A stretch of 64,000 nucleotides of DNA from Schistosoma mansoni (GCF_000237925.1 NC_031496.1:6993801-7057800); one strand, 5' to 3'. Counted from the stretch's first letter, positions 10,100 through 22,280 are shown. Numbers and translations: made by a program. Notes: generated by a model from the letters alone, not told the origin.

Positions 10100-10800
10100 A
10101 AAACTCTAATGATTTGCATCGAGTTTTTGATAATTGTGGTGTAGATAGATTCATTTAACGGTTTTTTCCTCTCTACTTCATCCTCTCTACTTCATGATCC
10201 TAGTTAATGTTTTCTTTCGGTTACTATCTTTTCTGTCAAGTTTACATGTTACATTAATAATTATAATAATTATAATAATTATATTTCACATGAGTACAAA
10301 TTGACCGATGTTAATTGGAAATGTTAATGGAAAACATTTTCCTGCCCCTCCTGGTATGAGAAGAAATGCCGCCAGGTATAATGGTTATTTGTGGGAAACG
10401 CCTCACTGCTGCCATACTCTACGTTATGATGGGCAGTGTCCGCACTCTGATATTAATACACGACGTGCTACATGCTAACCCCCTCCCACCTAACTACTCG
10501 AGCGAGAACACAAAAGTGGATGAGAAAGCACATTGGGCTCTCAAATAAAATCCAAAACTACTCTCATGTATATACATCTCTACCCTCTAGAAAATCAATC
10601 CATTTCTTAACCGATGATGTGCAAATGTCTTCCAGGTCATCCCTGATTACCATCATTTGGCTACTTCTGATTGGCTCACCATATCACTCTAGTATAGTCA
10701 GCAGTACCATTCTGCCTTCGTATCTTACGTTTGTTTTCTTGGTTTTGTCTCCATGCAGCTGGCCTGCCTAGCGTAACAGGACTTCAAAAAACAAATTTTT
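10100..10800. other. Unclassified region with short frames
   Basis: It contains a small palindromic ATAATTATAATAATTATA tract near 10257-10282 and a somewhat GC-richer block at 10340-10780 with unsupported frames of 60-99 codons. The block has the texture of a decayed mobile element, but no second copy exists in this window. Confidence 0.3.
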
Positions 10801-11065
10801 CACCATCTCTACTCTGAATGGGCCATCATAATTTACTAAACTTAGTCACCTCGTCAAGTTAATAATTATGATCTGTAGTTGTCTAAGCATTTGACTGTCA
10901 ACTACTAAGCTGGAAATCCAAGCTCGGCTCTACTTAAGTCGGTTTAATCGACTGTTCAATATTGCTAACCCTGACTAAAGATTATGGTTCTAATAAAGTA
11001 AACTAAGTGTCTGAAATCGCTACACTATATCAGCACAGTAAGCTTAAATTATCTAGACAAGGTAT

Positions 11066-11596
11066 TTTTATTTTTTTATTTTCTTTATTTAAACACAAAT
11101 TTTGGTACAAGAGGGCACTAATTATATATGCGCCACACAAATCTTATTTGATTTGTGTGAGGGCTGTGATACTGCCCAGGTGCCCAAACTGAAGCAGGTG
11201 GTTTCCTCAATGGGCCACACCCAGAGCCTTTGACCTAAAGATCTGATCCACAAGGCAGTGGAGCATCGTGAGGAGATACAGTCCCATGGTAGCCGGTGAC
11301 CAACGATTGATTCATACACCATTTGTTCCATCAGGATACTGGAGCTCATGTGCACCATTGGTTTGGAATCAGGGTTTTCCAACTCCCCTAGGTGAACTTT
11401 CTGTGTCCACCAACCCGGTTAAAGCTCTGGACATTCTCTTTTCGTTCTCTCAATTTCGTAAACAACACCTGTGGCACGAGACGACAGTGAGTAGGACTTC
11501 CTTGGCATAGGCTATATACGCGTGGACATGTGAGAGCATTTGGAGAGGGAGAGCGGACTCTCCCCACTCTCGGCCGTACCAGGGCATTTGGGAGCC
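11066..11596 (-). mobile_element. R1 retroposon, near-identical inverted partner of 7575-8096
   Basis: Full-length copy with its A-rich tail (as TTTATTT) at the left and GCTCCCAAATGCC at the right. The 80-codon antisense frame at 11268-11510 encodes exactly the same residues as the frame at 7661-7903. The sense frame (11122-11382, 86 codons, containing SIVGHRLPWDCISSRCST) is shared with the copies at 30296 and 36819. The very low divergence suggests recent insertion or gene conversion. Confidence 0.8.
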
Positions 11597-11599
11597 TAG

Positions 11600-12010
11600 A
11601 TAAAGTTCAGAGTAGTAGAAGTGCTAACAATATTAATGATAATAGAAAAAATAAGACACAGACAATATGAATTGAGAAGAAAGGACGAATTCGTAAAATA
11701 AAAAGTATGGTAAAGTTTTAAAGCTCAAAATCCAATAAAAGACAAATAGTGAACACATGTACATCATTATAATCGATTTTGATCTCAATCACTCGACGTC
11801 TCCAACTAATAATCATAGTTATTGCACAGAACCTAACCAGGTGATTTACGCCCATCATTATCACTCAGTCTGACAATCAATAACTTCATAGACTGATGCC
11901 ACCATTTGTTTTTGGTCTCCCTTATCTTACTTTCAATCTACTCTCACTTTAACAAACATCATCATTTTATTTGGTATCTTTACCTACTATTTAGTGTCTT
12001 ATTGTTATTA
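11600..12010. other. AT-rich DNA, nothing recognised
   Basis: A short stretch near 11765-11955 vaguely resembles the CR1-like LINE 3' end (ATTTTGATCTCAATCACTCG, GACTGATGCCACC) and may be a very old fragment. Confidence 0.3.
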
Positions 12011-12268
12011 CTAGTGTAGTAACCAAAAACTTGGTGAGGAAAATCGAATTATTAGTTTATGCAAAATCACACAGTGTCTTTGTAAAATATGAAAATCATA
12101 CAATAAATACACCGTTTGCATATCTTCCTTAAATTTTCCTTTACATATTCGATCATTCTTTCAATCCATTTGTTATTTTAATTCCTCTTCGTTTTCCTTT
12201 TTCTGCTGGTAAGCATCCCACCTTCAATTCCTACTACATACTGCTTATGTCTGTTCGCATAAGTAGTG
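12010..12268 (-). repeat. Family C repeat
   Basis: Diverged minus-strand copy. It has the GTTTATGCAAAATCACACAG, CATACAATAAATAC and CTTCGTTTTCC blocks, and ends at the hairpin CTGCTTATGTCTGTTCGCATAAGTAG-like sequence near 12241-12264. Confidence 0.55.
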
Positions 12269-12348
12269 CACATCGTACTAGTATGGTTATTAGGCCACTA
12301 TTAGTACTTGATAAAAACAAACTCCAGATTAAACTAGCTTCCACAAAC

Positions 12349-12610
12349 TACTTATTTACTTACGCCTGTTATCCCTTGTGGAGGGGCATAGGCCGCCCAC
12401 CATCATTCTCCATCCAACTTTATCCTGGTCAATCCTTTCCAGTTTCTATTCATCCTTTTGATGTCTGCTTCCAATTCTCGGCGCAGTTTGCTCTTTGGTC
12501 TTCCTCTTTTCCGTTTTCCTTCAGGATTTTAAGTCTGGACATGTATGTCCTATTCACTTCCGTCATCTTTTCCTAATTTCCTCTTCAGCTGGACTCCACA
12601 AATTAAGTTC
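12349..12610 (-). mobile_element. RTE-like (SR2-like) LINE 3' fragment
   Basis: The left end TTTACTTACGCCTGTTATCC is the reverse complement of the typical 3' terminus (GTAACAGGCGTAAGTAAG) of the LINE copy at 22567-23293, followed by the conserved C-terminal coding end (GGCGGCCTATGCC). The 109-codon plus-strand frame here is antisense to the LINE. The fragment lies about 100 bp upstream of the ETS exon. Confidence 0.7.
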
Positions 12611-12714
12611 TTTCAAACGCAGATGTCCCACACAGAACGTAACCCATAAATAATCAATCTCCTTCTCTTTATTATTCACGTTTTTTCGTTTGCTTTTTTA
12701 ATTTTTCTCTTTAG

Positions 12715-14359
12715 ATGACTCGCCTAATTCATGTCATGAATATGATACATTACTTATGCTTCCTTCTTCATCATCATCTTCTACATCATCAATTGGATAC
12801 ATCAATAATCATTGTAATTCCATGTGTTCAAGTCCTACAGAAATAGATTTTTTCAATTCATCCGCTTCTTCATATGCTAATAACTGTAGCAATAATAACA
12901 GTAATAATAATACTAATAGTATTAATAATTGTTATAGTACAATATCTCCTATTGAATGTTCTTCTTCATCGTCAAATAGTTCTTGTTGTTCATTTAAATC
13001 ACAGCAATGCTACAATTGTATAAACTCAATTCAGGTGAAAAATCATTTGAATAATAATAATGATAATGTATCATCAAAATCTCCCAATAACTCTCCAACT
13101 ACTACTAATACTGCCATTAGTAATAGTGATAGTAGAACTACCACAATTACTAATTCCTTTGATACTATTGCTACAGATAGTACTGTTATTGTTTCTACTT
13201 CTAATCCATTTGCGAAATTGTTTACAAGTTCAAATAGTTCACTTATTTATCATCAAACTCAACCACGTATTTCATCATTATCAATGAAAACTAATAAACC
13301 TGTATGGCAAATGAAATTCACACGTAAACAGTATGTTCATAATCGTACAATAGTTAATAGTAGTTCTTCCATTGCATCATTAACACGATCTCGTCAATTG
13401 CATCATCATCACAACAACCACTGCCATCAACAACAATTACATCACTATTATCATCATCAATCTAGACGCCGTTTCTCTTCCTTATCAAAGAAATCATTTC
13501 CTGTAAATAATAATCATATTGATCAAATCTATAAGTCACATCCAATTTCACTCCATTATGATTATACTCCTAGTAATAGTGATGTAGTACAACAATTACC
13601 ATCTAATCAAGCTGTTACGTCACGTCAAGGACAGACTGTTCAATATCCTATCCATGATTTATTATCCACTTATACATTTCAGTTATCTCCATCAATTTCA
13701 AATAATCAAAGAGAAAAGTTGTTCTATAATGATAATACCATTGACAATAATAATAGTAATAATAATGCTGAGGGTACTGTAAATATTCTAGAAAGTAAGG
13801 AAAATAGTCTTATGTATACACCTGTTCCAATAAAAAAAGAACATAATGAATCATTGTCTATTCGACCGTCATCATCATCTTCATTTCCAATAACACCAAC
13901 AGTACCTAGTGTTAGTACTACTGATTCTGTAACATGTAAAAGCCAATCTAAAACTAATTCGATCCATCATTCTATAAATATATCTAATCCTGTTCATAAA
14001 CGTTTGCATTTGTTACAATTTATTAGTAAACTTTTACAATATTCTTCTGACTCATCAACTTCATCATCTTTAACGAATTCCACAAATTCATGGTCAATGT
14101 CATCATCATCAACCTCTACATTCATTTCTTCATTATTTCCTACAACATCTACAAGTTCATTTTGTTTAATTAATCAACAACCGGATGAATTTATACTACA
14201 TTTATTCAATCCTAATTCACAATATCTTAATTGTGTTCAATGGATTGATAAACAAGCACGTATTTTCCAAATAAGAAATCCACAAAAGTTGTCACAATTA
14301 TGGGGATATTATCGTAAGAATGTTAATATGACTTTTGAATCGGTTAGTCGTAGTTTAAG
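12715..14359 (+). CDS. ETS-domain transcription factor, long penultimate exon
   Basis: The exon follows a pyrimidine-rich acceptor (TTTTTCTCTTTAG at 12702-12714) and ends at a strong donor (AG/GTAAGT). The frame is open from the acceptor, so translation probably enters from an upstream exon not found here; an internal ATG at 12756 would give 535 codons. Most of the product is low-complexity Ser, Asn and Thr with a His-rich patch (about residues 212-230 from that ATG), typical of a disordered regulatory region. The last about 60 residues start the ETS domain: QWIDKQARIFQIRNPQKLSQ, LWGYYRKNVNMTF, then SVSRSLR, containing the recognition-helix arginines. ETS proteins bind GGAA-core DNA in the nucleus. 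The C-terminal position of the domain resembles the ELF/ESE and SPDEF groups, but I cannot assign a subfamily. Confidence 0.85.
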
Positions 14360-14625
14360 GTAAGTTATTATTTAGTTTAGTTCAGGATTAGATTATCCTC
14401 AACGTTGTAAATGTTATATTGTCTGTTGTATTCATCACTTTCGGCTACTTTCTCGCTCATATACTGAGCTGTTTGCTGGATATTCCAATTGATTGATTAG
14501 TGACTAATGATCAATGTTATGTTTGTCTAGTCGTTTAGTGTTCGTCGAATTCTATTGACTAAATTGTAATGTGGCCATTAGTCGAAATTATCCCACATCG
14601 AGTGTACTATGTTTTGATGTCTAAT

Positions 14626-14945
14626 GGTTAAAGGTAAACGATAGGAAACTCTGAAATCAGGATTTGTGTCACGTGGCACCTGTCAGCAAAGTGTGCCTGG
14701 AAATCTCAAAGGAACTGATGCTTTCTGTTGGACTTAAACCTGCGTTACGTAGGTTTACAGACTGACTTTTACAGGTCAGTTGCGGCCTGAGTAGCTGAGT
14801 TGTAACACCTCGAACTGTAGTGTGAGTTAGACTCTACCAGGAACATCAGTTTGCTCAAGACGATAGTCACACCTTACTGACAAATTCCAAGTACAACAAA
14901 ACTCTAGATCCAAGGTTTTCTATTGACTGCCTCCAACCACTAACT
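14626..14945. mobile_element. Family E tRNA-headed SINE, inverted composite, old
   Basis: The left part is minus strand, with the decayed ribozyme words GGCACCTGTCAGC and a head at about 14730. The right part is plus strand, with a tRNA-like start GCGGCCTGAGTAGCTGAG and a decayed CTGAC-core further on near 14878. It lies inside the ETS intron. Confidence 0.55.
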
Positions 14946-15183
14946 GACATCTTAAAGAGTGTAATTTTCGTTAACGATTCCATTTTATATGTACTTTTTT
15001 CTGACATATTGTTTCAAGTTACAGTGATGTGTCTTTGACAGGTAATTGCATATAATTCCAAACGCCTGAAATTAATGAAATCTTTCCTGAAAATTACATT
15101 TCACTATTCAGAACACCTGAAAAATGAGCAAAACTGCTAAATATAACACATGCTTAATACTCAAAACATTTGAAATGGTGAAG

Positions 15184-15515
15184 ATTTGTAGCTCAGGTGG
15201 ATGATTTGTGGTGGGGAGATTTCATCGTTCTTCTGAACCACAGCATCAGCACAAACTTCAGGTAGCAATGAAGTGTTCTAATTTCTCCACATGGCTCACA
15301 GAAGTAAACAATGACAAGTTAAAGATCAACAATAACCAATCAACATCTAGGTCTACAGGTCAATCTGTGAGCCATATGAGGAGAAATTCGAACACTTTAC
15401 TGCTACCTGAAGTTTGTGCTGATGATGTTGTTCAGAAGAACGATGAAAGCTCAACAACCAAACCATCCAGTTCAGAGAACAAAACTCCATCAAGACTCAA
15501 AACATTGTGGAAAAC
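15184..15515. repeat. Family F foldback: 82-84 bp arms around a 63-bp loop
   Basis: Left arm 15220-15301 and right arm 15365-15448 are near-perfect inverted complements (TTTCATCG...CTCACAG against CTGTGAG...CGATGAAA) with a few mismatches. The outer flanks (GAAGATTTGTAGCTCAGGTGG at the left; CAGTTCAGAGAACAAAACTCC, minus sense, at the right) match single-copy fragments elsewhere in the window, so the foldback was built from a dispersed repeat. The 110-codon frame across it is a by-product. An intron transcript could form a long hairpin. Confidence 0.85.
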
Positions 15516-15628
15516 TCTTGTCATTTTCTTTTTTTTTTAAGTAAATTCTGATTATCATCAACCATCAATTGTATATAATTTCACCAGTGTCTCTCTCTCT
15601 GTGTATCTGTTTATTTCACATTATATAG

Positions 15629-15707
15629 ATTGTATTATGTCTCTGGGAAATTAGAACGTATTCGTGGTCAACGTAATCAATATCGTTTTTTAGACATAAA
15701 TGCCTAA
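15629..15707 (+). CDS. ETS-domain transcription factor, last exon
   Basis: Joined in phase to 14359 (AG + A = Arg), it reads RLYYVSGKLERIRGQRNQYR then FLDINA and stop (TAA 15705-15707). This is the end of an ETS domain: the tail of the recognition helix with the YY pair, then the last beta strands (GQRNQYRF). The domain finishes five residues before the C-terminus, so this is a C-terminal ETS protein. The GKLERIRGQR string is closest, from memory, to the ESE/ELF3-5 pattern (ILERVDGRR). I am confident of the family and less so of the subgroup. Confidence 0.85.
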
Positions 15708-17880
15708 AGTACACAATTACACAATATTCATTTATGATTTTTTTTCTCTTTAGTTTACAACATCCCGCCTTCTTCATCATCATTTTTTTATTTACCCCTC
15801 TTTATTTTTTACCTTTCTTGTTTTTTTAGAACTATTTTTAGTGACAAACAGATTAGCATATAACATTTTAAGAAGCAATATACTTTGTATATTTTCATTT
15901 ATGATATGTGTTACAATGCTTTATCTATTGAATTATTACTATGATCATTATTATGGTAACTATTTCTGGTGGGTATGGCCTATAGCTCTTCCACTAGGAG
16001 TAACAGGCTTAAATAAATATTTTAACTATAATCGTTATGTAGTTCCTGTATGTATACACCTACACACGCACATCTTCTATCAGTTCATGTAAACATACAC
16101 ATTAAATATTCTTCTTTACACTTAATTATATACTTTATTATATAAAATTGTCTTTCTTATTAATTTCACTCAGATTAAATGAAATAAGCATTGAATGTTG
16201 TTTTCTATTCTTTTCATTGTTACTATCATCTCTTCTTATGATTACTTTCAATAGTAGTGATGATATCCATTGTTGAGTTGTTTTGTTTATTATTATTATT
16301 TCAAAGTACACATTAGTTTCTATTTTAAAATCTCCTTTCTCTTTGTCTTTCTATCAAATCTATTCAAACAAAGATTGACCTGCCTTAGTAACAATAATTA
16401 ATTTCAAAAAGAGAGAAATAAATATTACAGTATGTTTTTTCATTTTGATTCATATTGATAATCGTTTTTGTTTTCCAATTAGAAAGAGAGAGAGAGGGCG
16501 GGAGGCAAACGAGTCAATTAATATTCAAGAATAGTAGTCAATTTTTACTCCATTTTTTTGTTGCCAAGTATACATATTTAAATCTAAATGAATTATATGA
16601 AAAGAAGAACAAAAAAAACAAAAATTAATTTACAGATTATTTTTATTTATTTACTTATTCGTTTATTTATAATCAATGTGATATTTTCCTGTTAATTGAT
16701 TAATTCATTGATTTGTTTGTTTGTTTGTTTTTTATCTTTCTAATTGATCTATTCAATATTGAGAAGTTTTATTTGTTTGCTTCGTTTTGTTTTCTTTTCC
16801 GTAGAGAAAAATTAAGCGGAAAGAATAAAACAAAAGTAATTTTCATTATTTATTTTTTTCTTCCTTTTTATTAGTCGTATCTTTCAGTAGATAGATATCG
16901 TCAGTCAGAGCAGCATTTGACCCCTCCCCCCTGATCCCACGTATACAAAAATTATGCCTGTTACTAATAATAATGATATTGTTACGGTTATCGATCTTGT
17001 TTCTTTTTCTTTTTGCGATTGAAACATTGTTTGGCTTTAGTATATATATATATATATAAGTACTAAATTACCCTCTTCAGAAATAAATATTTTAATGAAT
17101 CAGTTGACGATGATGATGAGTTTGTAAAGCAAACCCATACATTTGATAACGTTTTGCCATTCCTTCCCATCCTAGTCGGCTACGTTTTTCCCAAGTTCTT
17201 CTTTTTTTTGTTATCGTTGGTGGTGGCTGTTTTTTTTATTCCAATAAATTCATCTTCAGATATTTTTTTATTCTCCTTCTTCTTCACATTCTTATTTACT
17301 TGTCTTTTTTATAATATTTTATTCAGGAAAAAATCTAGAATTTCCATGACTATCTACTTACATACCCTTAGTATCTGCCATAAAATCATTTGCTTTTTCC
17401 TATCATATCCTTGATTCTATTCATCATTAGTAGATAATAGTATGACTATAGAAATCGACTTCTACTTTTCTTTGATTTGAATGTATCTTACCATGAGTGG
17501 GTTGTTTTGTTTTGTATGGAAATAATACTAATATTACTACTACTACTACTATCTATCTATAGCAATAATATTAGTAATAATTATCTTTTAGTTACAGCCA
17601 ATGCTTTCCCCCTGCCTTATTGCGCTTTCGGTCCTTTTTTTGTCTCTTTTATGTGTTTTTTTTGGTTGATTTTTTTATTGCCCCCTTTTTTTGTCGATGA
17701 CGTATTACTATCGTCATTATTATTATTACTGTTATTCAGAATGATCAGTGTTTATTTATCTATTTTTAGTGGAATTTATTTTTTTATGAAGGAGAAGATA
17801 AAATACAAAAAACAGATAAATTTAAGAAATTTTTCAAATTAAATTTTTTTGTGTTTTCATTTGTTACTATAAAAAAAATG
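15708..17880 (+). other. ETS gene 3' untranslated or downstream region, T-rich
   Basis: This is long AT-rich and T-rich DNA with simple tracts, including (TA)n near 17041-17058. Frames of 61-121 codons here are biased toward Phe/Leu/Ile/Ser from T-rich sequence and are not convincing proteins. Part of it is probably the 3' UTR, but I cannot place a poly(A) site. Confidence 0.4.
15966..16016 (+). mobile_element. Relic of RTE-like LINE 3' terminus
   Basis: GGGTATGGCCTATAGCTCTT followed by GGAGTAACAGGCTTAAATAA is a diverged match to the terminal bases of the LINE at 22567-23293. Confidence 0.5.
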
Positions 17881-17889
17881 ATGATCAGG

Positions 17890-18413
17890 TATCGTTTTCA
17901 GTCAGTCAGTCAGCTACAACGTAGGACCAGGCACATTTATGCATCGGTCCAAGTTGCCATACCTTGTTAGCACAACAAGATGAACACCGGATTCATAGAA
18001 GTAGTTAATTTAGTGGTGGTAATATATAAAAGAAAGATTGTATATAAGGATATAGTATAGGAAGGAAGAAAGTTATGAAGCAATTTTAATCTCTCAGTTA
18101 AAGGGAAGATCAAGAGTGTATACACCTACGCGATTGTGATCGATTCTGAGCCATGTCACCTAGAGTCTCCAACCATTGCTTACGATAGTCACGCGGACCC
18201 CAACCACGTAGTCTGCATCTACCAACATGGCTCAGACTAAAAGTTAGTGACTTCAAGCACAGATGCCAAGTTTTGATTCGGTCGCCCCTAATTTTCTTCC
18301 AACCATCCTCAACACTAGTCAGCATGGCTTGTCGTGGTAATCTGTGTTCAGGCATACGTAACACGTGGCCCAACCATCTCAGTCAACGATACCTACCTCA
18401 TAGATATCGTTTT
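17890..18413 (-). mobile_element. CR1-like LINE 3' end with 9-bp target duplication
   Basis: The element is 17899-18404, flanked by TATCGTTTT (17890-17898 and 18405-18413). The minus strand encodes an 87-codon C-terminal tail (GHVLRMPEHRLPRQAM, then GWGPRDYRKQWLETLGDM), followed by an untranslated region and a (CTGA)n tail. It is strongly 5'-truncated. The untranslated region is almost the same as in the copy at 9530-10082. Confidence 0.8.
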
Positions 18414-19240
18414 ACAGTTTACGGATTGTTATTGTGATACAAACGGATCAAAATTCAAAGAGATCAATTCTGTTCCAATGTGTTTATGAACATAAGATTT
18501 CTATTTACTGACTTCAATTAAAATAGATTTCATTCAAAAGACCAATACCACACTAATCTGTGTCATTGTGGTCCTTAATTTGACTCTAATTAGATTGTTT
18601 CTGATTGTTATTAAAATATACATGTCGCTAATCCTCGTATATAATCATCAACTTAAACTGCGTTGGAACTGGCAGTAACTCTAGAAGACCTACAGGCGGA
18701 GTTATGTATATTCTTACGCTGACATTGATGAATAGGACAAAATACTATGATTAGTTTTGTATCTTAATCAACGACACATGGCTTTTGTCTCTGTGTACAA
18801 TATAAGATAACTTTTCCGCTTAAACAAATTTGTTCACTTCTATTATGTAATCAAGTGGCTCAGATCCCTAACAAAAGTAAGTGATAACATTAGTAATTCT
18901 AGTGTTAACTAATATACTAAAATACACATACAATAAGGTCAACAAAATAATGCAAATTTTATAATAAATTATATAGTTGACAATAATATGAACCTAAATG
19001 TAAATGAGCTGATCGTAGTCATTCAGTTTCCAATTATGCGGAATTCGAAGTGTGGAGTAAATCCAGTGTACATAGCTCTTATGAATGCAATTCTTTGTTT
19101 GCCCACTTAATTAGACCGTTAGATTACAGTGTACTCTAACGACGACTTTACTTTAGGCTAATCCAACCGACAACCTTCACTCAGTAACTTGGATAACTAG
19201 CAGTAGTGGCTGGACATCCTAATGTTTATTAGTTCACTCA
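18414..19240. other. AT-rich DNA with one short repeat relic
   Basis: A relic at 18656-18735 (CTGGCAGTAACTC, ACCTACAGGCGGAG) matches the end of the better copy at 28410-28770. Nothing else was recognised. Confidence 0.4.
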
Positions 19241-20170
19241 TCTCCCTCTATCTTAAGTGGCCAATCAGGACACGAAGATACCGGTGTAGTATGTTCCAGC
19301 CAGATTGGTTGGTAAAGCCTAATCTGTGAGGCCTCAGTTGGCCCTCCTGGAATGGATTCTGTGTTTCCAAGGCTCACAAAACTACTGTGTGGATGTGACT
19401 TTATGGGGAACCGCGGCTCCGCAGGTTTTTACATGTATCTCGGCATCATAATATGAGCAAGTAAAACATTTTTGGTCATTACTTACCTTGAATAGGTATA
19501 GTCTACATGCATACTATGTAACACACGGACTTTCATCCGAGTATTCCATGGCATACATTCAGATATACCTACCCTGTGAGCAAATATACGTTACATGCAC
19601 ACCGGTAGCATACAGGTTTTATAGCATAGCATACATATGGATATATTCACCCACCTGGCAGGGTAGATGTTCACCACTCTCTTGGAAACGCATTCGATAC
19701 ACCAGACTCTTACATATTACATACATATCATTCAGCCCATGGCTACCTCCTCAGTACTTCCTGACACACACGCAAGCATCCTCTCAGGGGAGGTTGTTGG
19801 TCGCCTCCCTAGTATTTTCTATTATGTCTTTGACCTGATAGATTAGGTTGCTGATTTTATTAGACATAGGTTAGACAATATTTCAACTAACTTTTCCTTC
19901 GTTCGACACCACACACAATTTTCATATACCTATATACATGAACTACATAGACCCGAGGACTTCTGCAATTCCTGTACATAAGCATATACATCGGTGGCCC
20001 GGTGAGGTTAAAAGACCCTAGAATAAAATGCGAGTTGACTAGAGGTACAACAGAGTGGATGACCAGTCCGTTCTCCGTCGACCGCCTAAGTTGGTTAGCA
20101 AGGTCGCTCCTATTATCCATCAGCGCCACGAGGAGGCTTTAGGCCGGAATTCGCTACAGCCAAGTTACCA
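19240..20170. other. GC-richer unclassified block, possibly an old mobile element
   Basis: Composition shifts toward GC here (GGGGAACCGCGGCTCCGCAG near 19408-19427; GGTGGCCCGGTGAGG near 19992). Frames of 80-116 codons exist on both strands but match no family I know. No second copy lies in the window. Confidence 0.35.
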
Positions 20171-20400
20171 AGCTTATTTATTTTCAGATATGATTACTCA
20201 AACAACTACATGATTATGTATATCGATTACTCGACTACGAACGAGTCACATTTCTTATGTGACTAAGTCATTTGATAAATAAAAAACTGAGTAGTACGTG
20301 AATATTTAATTGACAGAAGTTTATGAACGGTAAAACATATACCTATGGTTAAATAAAATCTTACAAATAGGATAACATAGAAATACAGAGAGAGAAGAAT

Positions 20401-20963
20401 GTACTTGTTATGACTTTATAAAAAATAATAGGCCGTATGCCGATTCGTTATTGATTTTATGTCCGGCCTTTTATCACGTGATTTATCCACCAATCTAAAT
20501 ACGACTTTTCCAATCTTGGCACTGTGCTAACCAATGACTTCGACCGGTATAAGTAATCTAGCGCCCTTATTGGTCCCTTGTCCGCCTAGCCTTTCCAATT
20601 GAGTCCAGAACACCAATTACAGCTTCTGGTATACGAATCATTTATTTCAAGCATACTCGGTTTATATACCAGACAGACAGACCACATCACACCATAAAAT
20701 AAAAAATAATATTTGTACAAGATCAAGCAAAATATGGTTGTGAACGTGGGATACAATAATCAATAAACTGAATATAATTTAAGGACAGTAATTCATATAA
20801 TAATTGTCCATGGGTCAAAATAAAGCTCGTAATAAGATGAATATAGATATACACAATCTAGTTACTCAATAGTTAAACAATAAGAATATATATAGAATAA
20901 TAGTCCATTAATAGGTTCTGGGAGTTACCCGTACTTATGTCTTCATCAGGATATAACAGTATT
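20401..20963 (-). mobile_element. Solo LTR (LTR retrotransposon fossil), family L
   Basis: A 553-bp LTR (20406-20958) read on the minus strand starts TGTTATATCC and ends TCATAACA, with a TATATAAACC promoter-like box inside. Flanks GTACT and GTATT resemble a 5-bp target duplication. No internal coding region remains. The same family occurs at 26226, 31662, 33602 and 54749. The similarity of the copies suggests moderate age. I cannot tell Gypsy from BEL/Pao from an LTR alone. Confidence 0.75.
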
Positions 20964-22280
20964 CGAATTTTTAGATCGACGTTGTTATTAACGGACTGCG
21001 TCATCAAAACCTGTGTGAAGTCATTTGAATCTACAACGTTAGCGATTCGATTATATCGAATTCAAACATTGAGTGCGGAAAATATTCTGACAGAGTTTTG
21101 ATTTAAAAACAGTTTATTCGTTTGCTGAAAGCAATAGGAAGGAAAAGGCTCAATTATTTTTTAACTTAATCTAAACATTTTGGATCCAATTGTCCCTTTT
21201 TTGTACATTGAGAATTCTACTGATAAGTATTTCCTAACGTAGGAATAAGTTAATCTGATAGGTAGTTTGTAAACTTGGGATACTCCCAAATTTTTTTCAA
21301 ATTAAGAACCTTTCAATTTACTAACAAACTAAATAGCATAAACAAGTTGATAGTTTAAAATGATTTCATATAAAAATATAATCAATGAGTAGTTTTATAA
21401 AACCTGTTCTAATATGAACCCATTATTCTTTGCATAGAAGTTATCCAATTTTAGATACTTAATTATTCCTGAAATGATATACTGGTGGAAGTAAACGAGT
21501 GTCGATTCCTTAAAATATAATCTTAACCAACCTTAAACAAAGGAAACTAATGGTCTAAGATATGATTCTGTACACATGTTGTCCTTCGCTGTACAATTTA
21601 TTCATCAACGCTTGATCAGTCGATAATTTAAAATAAGAGGATCGAAACTTTATAGGAAACCTGAGTGCCAAAAGTTGAATTATGATGTTTACAGCTCGTG
21701 GTTTTAGGATGACACTTAGATGTCAGAAGTGACCTTAACCAAAAAAATGATTTACTCACTCGTAATAGCCCACCCACACGTTCATTTCTCTAATCTTTCC
21801 TACTATATGAATTCCATCCTTCAGTATTAAATATTTTAGGTTGTATTGTTAATCGCTTTTGATTCATAATTATTCCCATTTTCAAATAATTTGAATTAAG
21901 TCATTAATATTGATCATATAGAACCAGTATCAGGAACTCTTTCTACTTTTCGATACATTTGTCGGGTGATATGTCAGCACAACTGAAGTTGAAAATAAAA
22001 ATCACTAGATCCCCTCCTCAGAAAAACCCATTGATTTGATGGTATCGTACTGACAATACATGTGAACGTCCTAGTTTTAACTACGTGATGTAGCTTCATA
22101 GGTGCTCGTCACTGAAGAGTTCAATACTAGGAAGAATCAAGCCACTATTGCTCTCAATTTTCTTAAATGATATAAATCTTTAATGAAAAGTAACTTCAAT
22201 ATTAAATAACCTGTGCAAATCCCCTATCTTAATGATGATACAATTACTAAAATAAACTATTGAAACAATAAGTTGTTTCG
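20964..22280. other. AT-rich DNA, nothing recognised
   Basis: No supported gene or repeat. Confidence 0.35.

Larger units (their letters stand above)
14360..15628 (+). other. Intron of the ETS gene
   Basis: GTAAGT donor to ATATAG acceptor, 1269 bp, splitting the ETS domain after the first arginine-bearing part of the recognition helix. It contains an inverted family E SINE (14626-14945) and a large foldback (15220-15448). Confidence 0.8.

Noticed and set aside
13060-13287. 75-codon frame rich in Leu/Ile/Val
   Set aside because: It is an out-of-frame shadow of the ETS exon.
15208-15540. 110-codon plus-strand frame
   Set aside because: It runs through both arms of a foldback repeat in the ETS intron and has no conserved domain.
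15841-16092. 83-codon frame with hydrophobic and aromatic residues
   Set aside because: Its middle is a relic of a LINE 3' terminus and the rest is AT-rich downstream DNA of the ETS gene.
17154-17842. Two frames (86 and 121 codons) that look like membrane proteins
   Set aside because: The Phe/Leu/Ile/Ser bias follows from T-rich sequence, and there is no splice or homology support.
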